Positions 14,221 through 15,278 of a DNA stretch of 15,278 nucleotides are shown one piece after another. The stretch is from Candidatus Intricatilinea gracilis. GTDB lineage: Bacteria; Pseudomonadota; Gammaproteobacteria; Burkholderiales; Burkholderiaceae_C. Both the position numbers and the translations under genes were made by a program. Every line of letters begins with the position of its first letter. Within the stretch, counting starts at the first letter, position 1. The notes below the pieces were generated by a model. It was given only the letters and a program-made list of their open reading frames with translations. It was not told the DNA's origin and ran no database searches. Location of the stretch: the NCBI GenBank assembly GCA_016702605.1, contig JADJDQ010000013.1:1-15278 (forward strand), given 5' to 3'.

Positions 14221-14401
14221 GCCCCCCACCATCTATCCCGTCTCCGCCGACCTCTCCGCGCTCCTCGGGGCCGCCGTGGACGTGGACACGGCGTGGGCTG
14301 AGCCGCTCGATTTAGAGGCCTCGAAAATCCTAAATCGGCCTGTTTCGGACACTTGCAATACACTCCTCGAGGGAATCTGGTCCAGGTGGGTGACCGGATG
14401 A
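14213..14401 (+). CDS. Small protein of unknown function, 62 residues
   Basis: The frame begins MAKPPTIYPVSADLSALLGA and runs to a TGA at 14399-14401. A strong AAGGAG site precedes it and it meets the next gene in an ATGA overlap. The first half uses the G/C-ending codons typical of this phage. The second half, from about codon 33, switches to TTA, CTA, AAT, ACA, GTT and AAA codons and contains an 8-base inverted repeat, so it may be recently acquired or doing double duty as a DNA or RNA signal. No membrane helix, metal motif or known family is seen. It may be a genuine small protein of the lysis block or a leader peptide. Confidence 0.5.
   Translation: MAKPPTIYPVSADLSALLGAAVDVDTAWAEPLDLEASKILNRPVSDTCNTLLEGIWSRWVTG
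14308..14337. repeat. Inverted repeat CGATTTAG / CTAAATCG, 14-base spacer
   Basis: CGATTTAG (14308-14315) is repeated inverted and exact as CTAAATCG (14330-14337), with a T-G pair possible one base further out. The spacer holds the palindrome AGGCCT. The stretch to about 14365 is AT-richer than everything around it. There is no T-run after it, so a rho-independent terminator is unlikely. An RNA hairpin, a dimeric protein site or an attachment or recombination site are open alternatives. Confidence 0.5.
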
Positions 14402-14778
14402 TCCTCGCGCTTCTCCTCGCCGCCCAGGTGGTGACCTCGACCTCGGCCAAGCCGAAGCTCACGACGCTGCTGGAACACGCTCTCTGGAGCGCCTACGTCA
14501 CCGAGCGCACCGGCAGGCGGGCTGCCGAGCGCGAGCTGGCAGGGACCCGCCTGGAGCTCGTGGCGCGGTCTAGGAGGGTGGAGCGCCTCGAGACCCTGAC
14601 CGCCTCCATCGCCGCCGGCCGTCTGCTCTGCCCGGCATGCCCGGCGGTCGACTGCCCCATGATGACCCCGATCGGGGCGCTGGTCTGCGGCGGGATCTCG
14701 GTCGCGGTCGGCGCCGCTGGCGTGGCGGGCGGGCGCTCGAGCTGCGGCATCAACCTCTTGAATGTAGGCGTGCCATGA
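14398..14778 (+). CDS. Cysteine-rich coiled-coil membrane protein, spanin-like candidate
   Basis: This 126-residue protein has a hydrophobic N terminus resembling a signal peptide or anchor (MILALLLAAQVVTSTSA, 1-17). A charged helical region follows (about 35-70, ERTGRRAAERELAGTRLELV), then a CPACPAVDCP cluster (C78, C81, C86), a hydrophobic Gly/Ala/Val segment (about 90-111), and C116 near the C terminus. N-terminal export signal, coiled coil and position after the lysin and holin-like genes suggest a cell-envelope lysis role such as a spanin-type protein (inference). The cysteine cluster with a second hydrophobic segment is unlike textbook Rz or Rz1. The start at 14398 uses the ATGA overlap; an upstream TTG at 14353 is less likely. 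Confidence 0.55.
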   Translation: MILALLLAAQVVTSTSAKPKLTTLLEHALWSAYVTERTGRRAAERELAGTRLELVARSRRVERLETLTASIAAGRLLCPACPAVDCPMMTPIGALVCGGISVAVGAAGVAGGRSSCGINLLNVGVP

Positions 14779-15278
14779 CCCAAGCCTTCGTCGTCCAGAC
14801 CGAGCTCGGCCACCTCTCCGCGGCCATCAGCGGCGGGGCCACGACCATCGTCCTGGGCGGCGGCGAAGGCGCCAGCTTCGACACCGACCTTCCCTACGAC
14901 ATCATGATCGGCGGAGACGGAGGCGAGACTGTCTCGCTCACCGCGATCGCCACCGACACCCTCACGGTCTCCGCCACCGCCAGCGCCTGGCCCGAGGGCA
15001 CCGCGGTCTTCATGATCGCCACGCTCTCCCAGCCGCGGACGTCCGGGCAGATCGCGCTGGTCTCGGATATTGCGACATCTGGAGGCGGAGACGTCTCTGG
15101 CCCCGGTCCGACGGTGGTGGATCGCTCGATCCTAGCTGGAGCGGAACGGGTGGCTACACGCTCCGCGCAACGCGGCGCCGCTGATCGCCGGCGACTCTCG
15201 GATCACGACTTGACCGACCCAACCGGCGCCCAGGACGCCGCCACCAGCGTATGTCGATGCAAACGACGGCGTGGCTGG
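14775..15278 (+). CDS. Tail fibre-like protein, N-terminal part, frame-broken near window end and partial
   Basis: The gene starts at an ATGA overlap (ATG at 14775). Codons 1-119 are clean: a beta-rich N terminus (FVVQTELGHLSAAISGGATT, then LGGGEGASFDTDLPYDIMIG and TDTLTVSATASAWPEG) followed by GDVSGPGPTVVDRSI (105-119), the G-D-V-x-G-P linker common in phage tail fibres. After about 15134 the coherent protein continues only by changing frame: SGTGGYTLRAT, then AAPLIAGDSRIT, then DLTDPTGAQDAAT, then AYVDANDGVA at the very end. The DPTGAQDAAT-x-AYVDA string is a classic repeat-type motif of phage fibre proteins. The gene runs off the window, so its receptor-binding end is not seen. Confidence 0.75.
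   Translation, partial: MTQAFVVQTELGHLSAAISGGATTIVLGGGEGASFDTDLPYDIMIGGDGGETVSLTAIATDTLTVSATASAWPEGTAVFMIATLSQPRTSGQIALVSDIATSGGGDVSGPGPTVVDRSILAGAERVATRSAQRGAADRRRLSDHDLTDPTGAQDAATSVCRCKRRRGW

Noticed and set aside
14308..14345. Rho-independent terminator at the inverted repeat
   Set aside because: The stem is AT-rich with a 14-base loop and no T-run follows it.
14336..14364. Promoter with a TACACT -10 element in the AT-rich island
   Set aside because: At a 17-base spacing the -35 position reads CGGCCT, which is not a -35-like sequence.
1..15278. CRISPR array, tRNA genes, reverse transcriptase or template/variable repeat pair
   Set aside because: No regularly spaced direct repeats, no cloverleaf with CCA-type end, no reverse transcriptase motif such as YxDD in a supported gene, and no long near-identical repeat pair were seen by eye.

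Overview
The window is part of the late (virion) region of a tailed double-stranded DNA phage or prophage from a high-GC bacterium. Evidence: every recognisable gene lies on the + strand, neighbours overlap or sit a few bases apart, and the order runs tape measure -> tail-tip/hub -> accessory virion proteins -> peptidoglycan peptidase with small membrane proteins -> tail fibre. That order, with a roughly 608-residue tape measure protein, fits a siphovirus-like tail (inference). The host cannot be named. Codons mostly end in G or C, and the compact single-domain M15 lysin with two spanin-like coiled-coil membrane proteins fits a Gram-negative host somewhat better than a Gram-positive one (inference).

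Layout. 1-3598: phage coding sequence in which the coherent reading frame changes every 50-150 bases, so only fragments can be read. They look like connector, tail-completion and pre-tape-measure genes, and most cannot be named. 3599-5426: tape measure gene, interrupted by one frame change at about 4919. 5423-9985: two tandem related tail proteins and a 917-residue tail-hub protein with a LamG-like lectin domain at its C terminus. 9994-12624: a small conserved phage structural protein, a 375-residue virion protein, a protein built of eight roughly 22-residue repeats, and a BppU-like small domain. 12624-14778: a probable lysis module with an M15 peptidase, a zinc-ribbon protein, a two-helix holin-like protein, a two-helix protein with a coiled coil, a 62-residue unknown and a cysteine-rich coiled-coil membrane protein. 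14775-end: N terminus of a tail fibre-like protein whose frame breaks at least four times in the last 150 bases.

From 3599 to about 15,120 nearly all junctions are ATGA, GTGA or TAATG overlaps or gaps under 10 bases, with no intergenic space for a terminator or strong promoter. This implies one long late transcript with translational coupling. The tape measure, paralogue pair and hub should form the tail and its tip. The LamG domain, repeat protein, BppU-like domain and fibre are candidates for host contact. The peptidase and membrane proteins should release progeny.

The damage pattern (dense indels at both window ends, one isolated indel in between, about 10 kb clean) looks most like low-accuracy contig ends, not biology. 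I did not find a convincing unknown defence, retroelement, CRISPR or RNA system. The most interesting items are the lysis module, the repeat protein, the tandem tail paralogues and the lectin-tipped hub.
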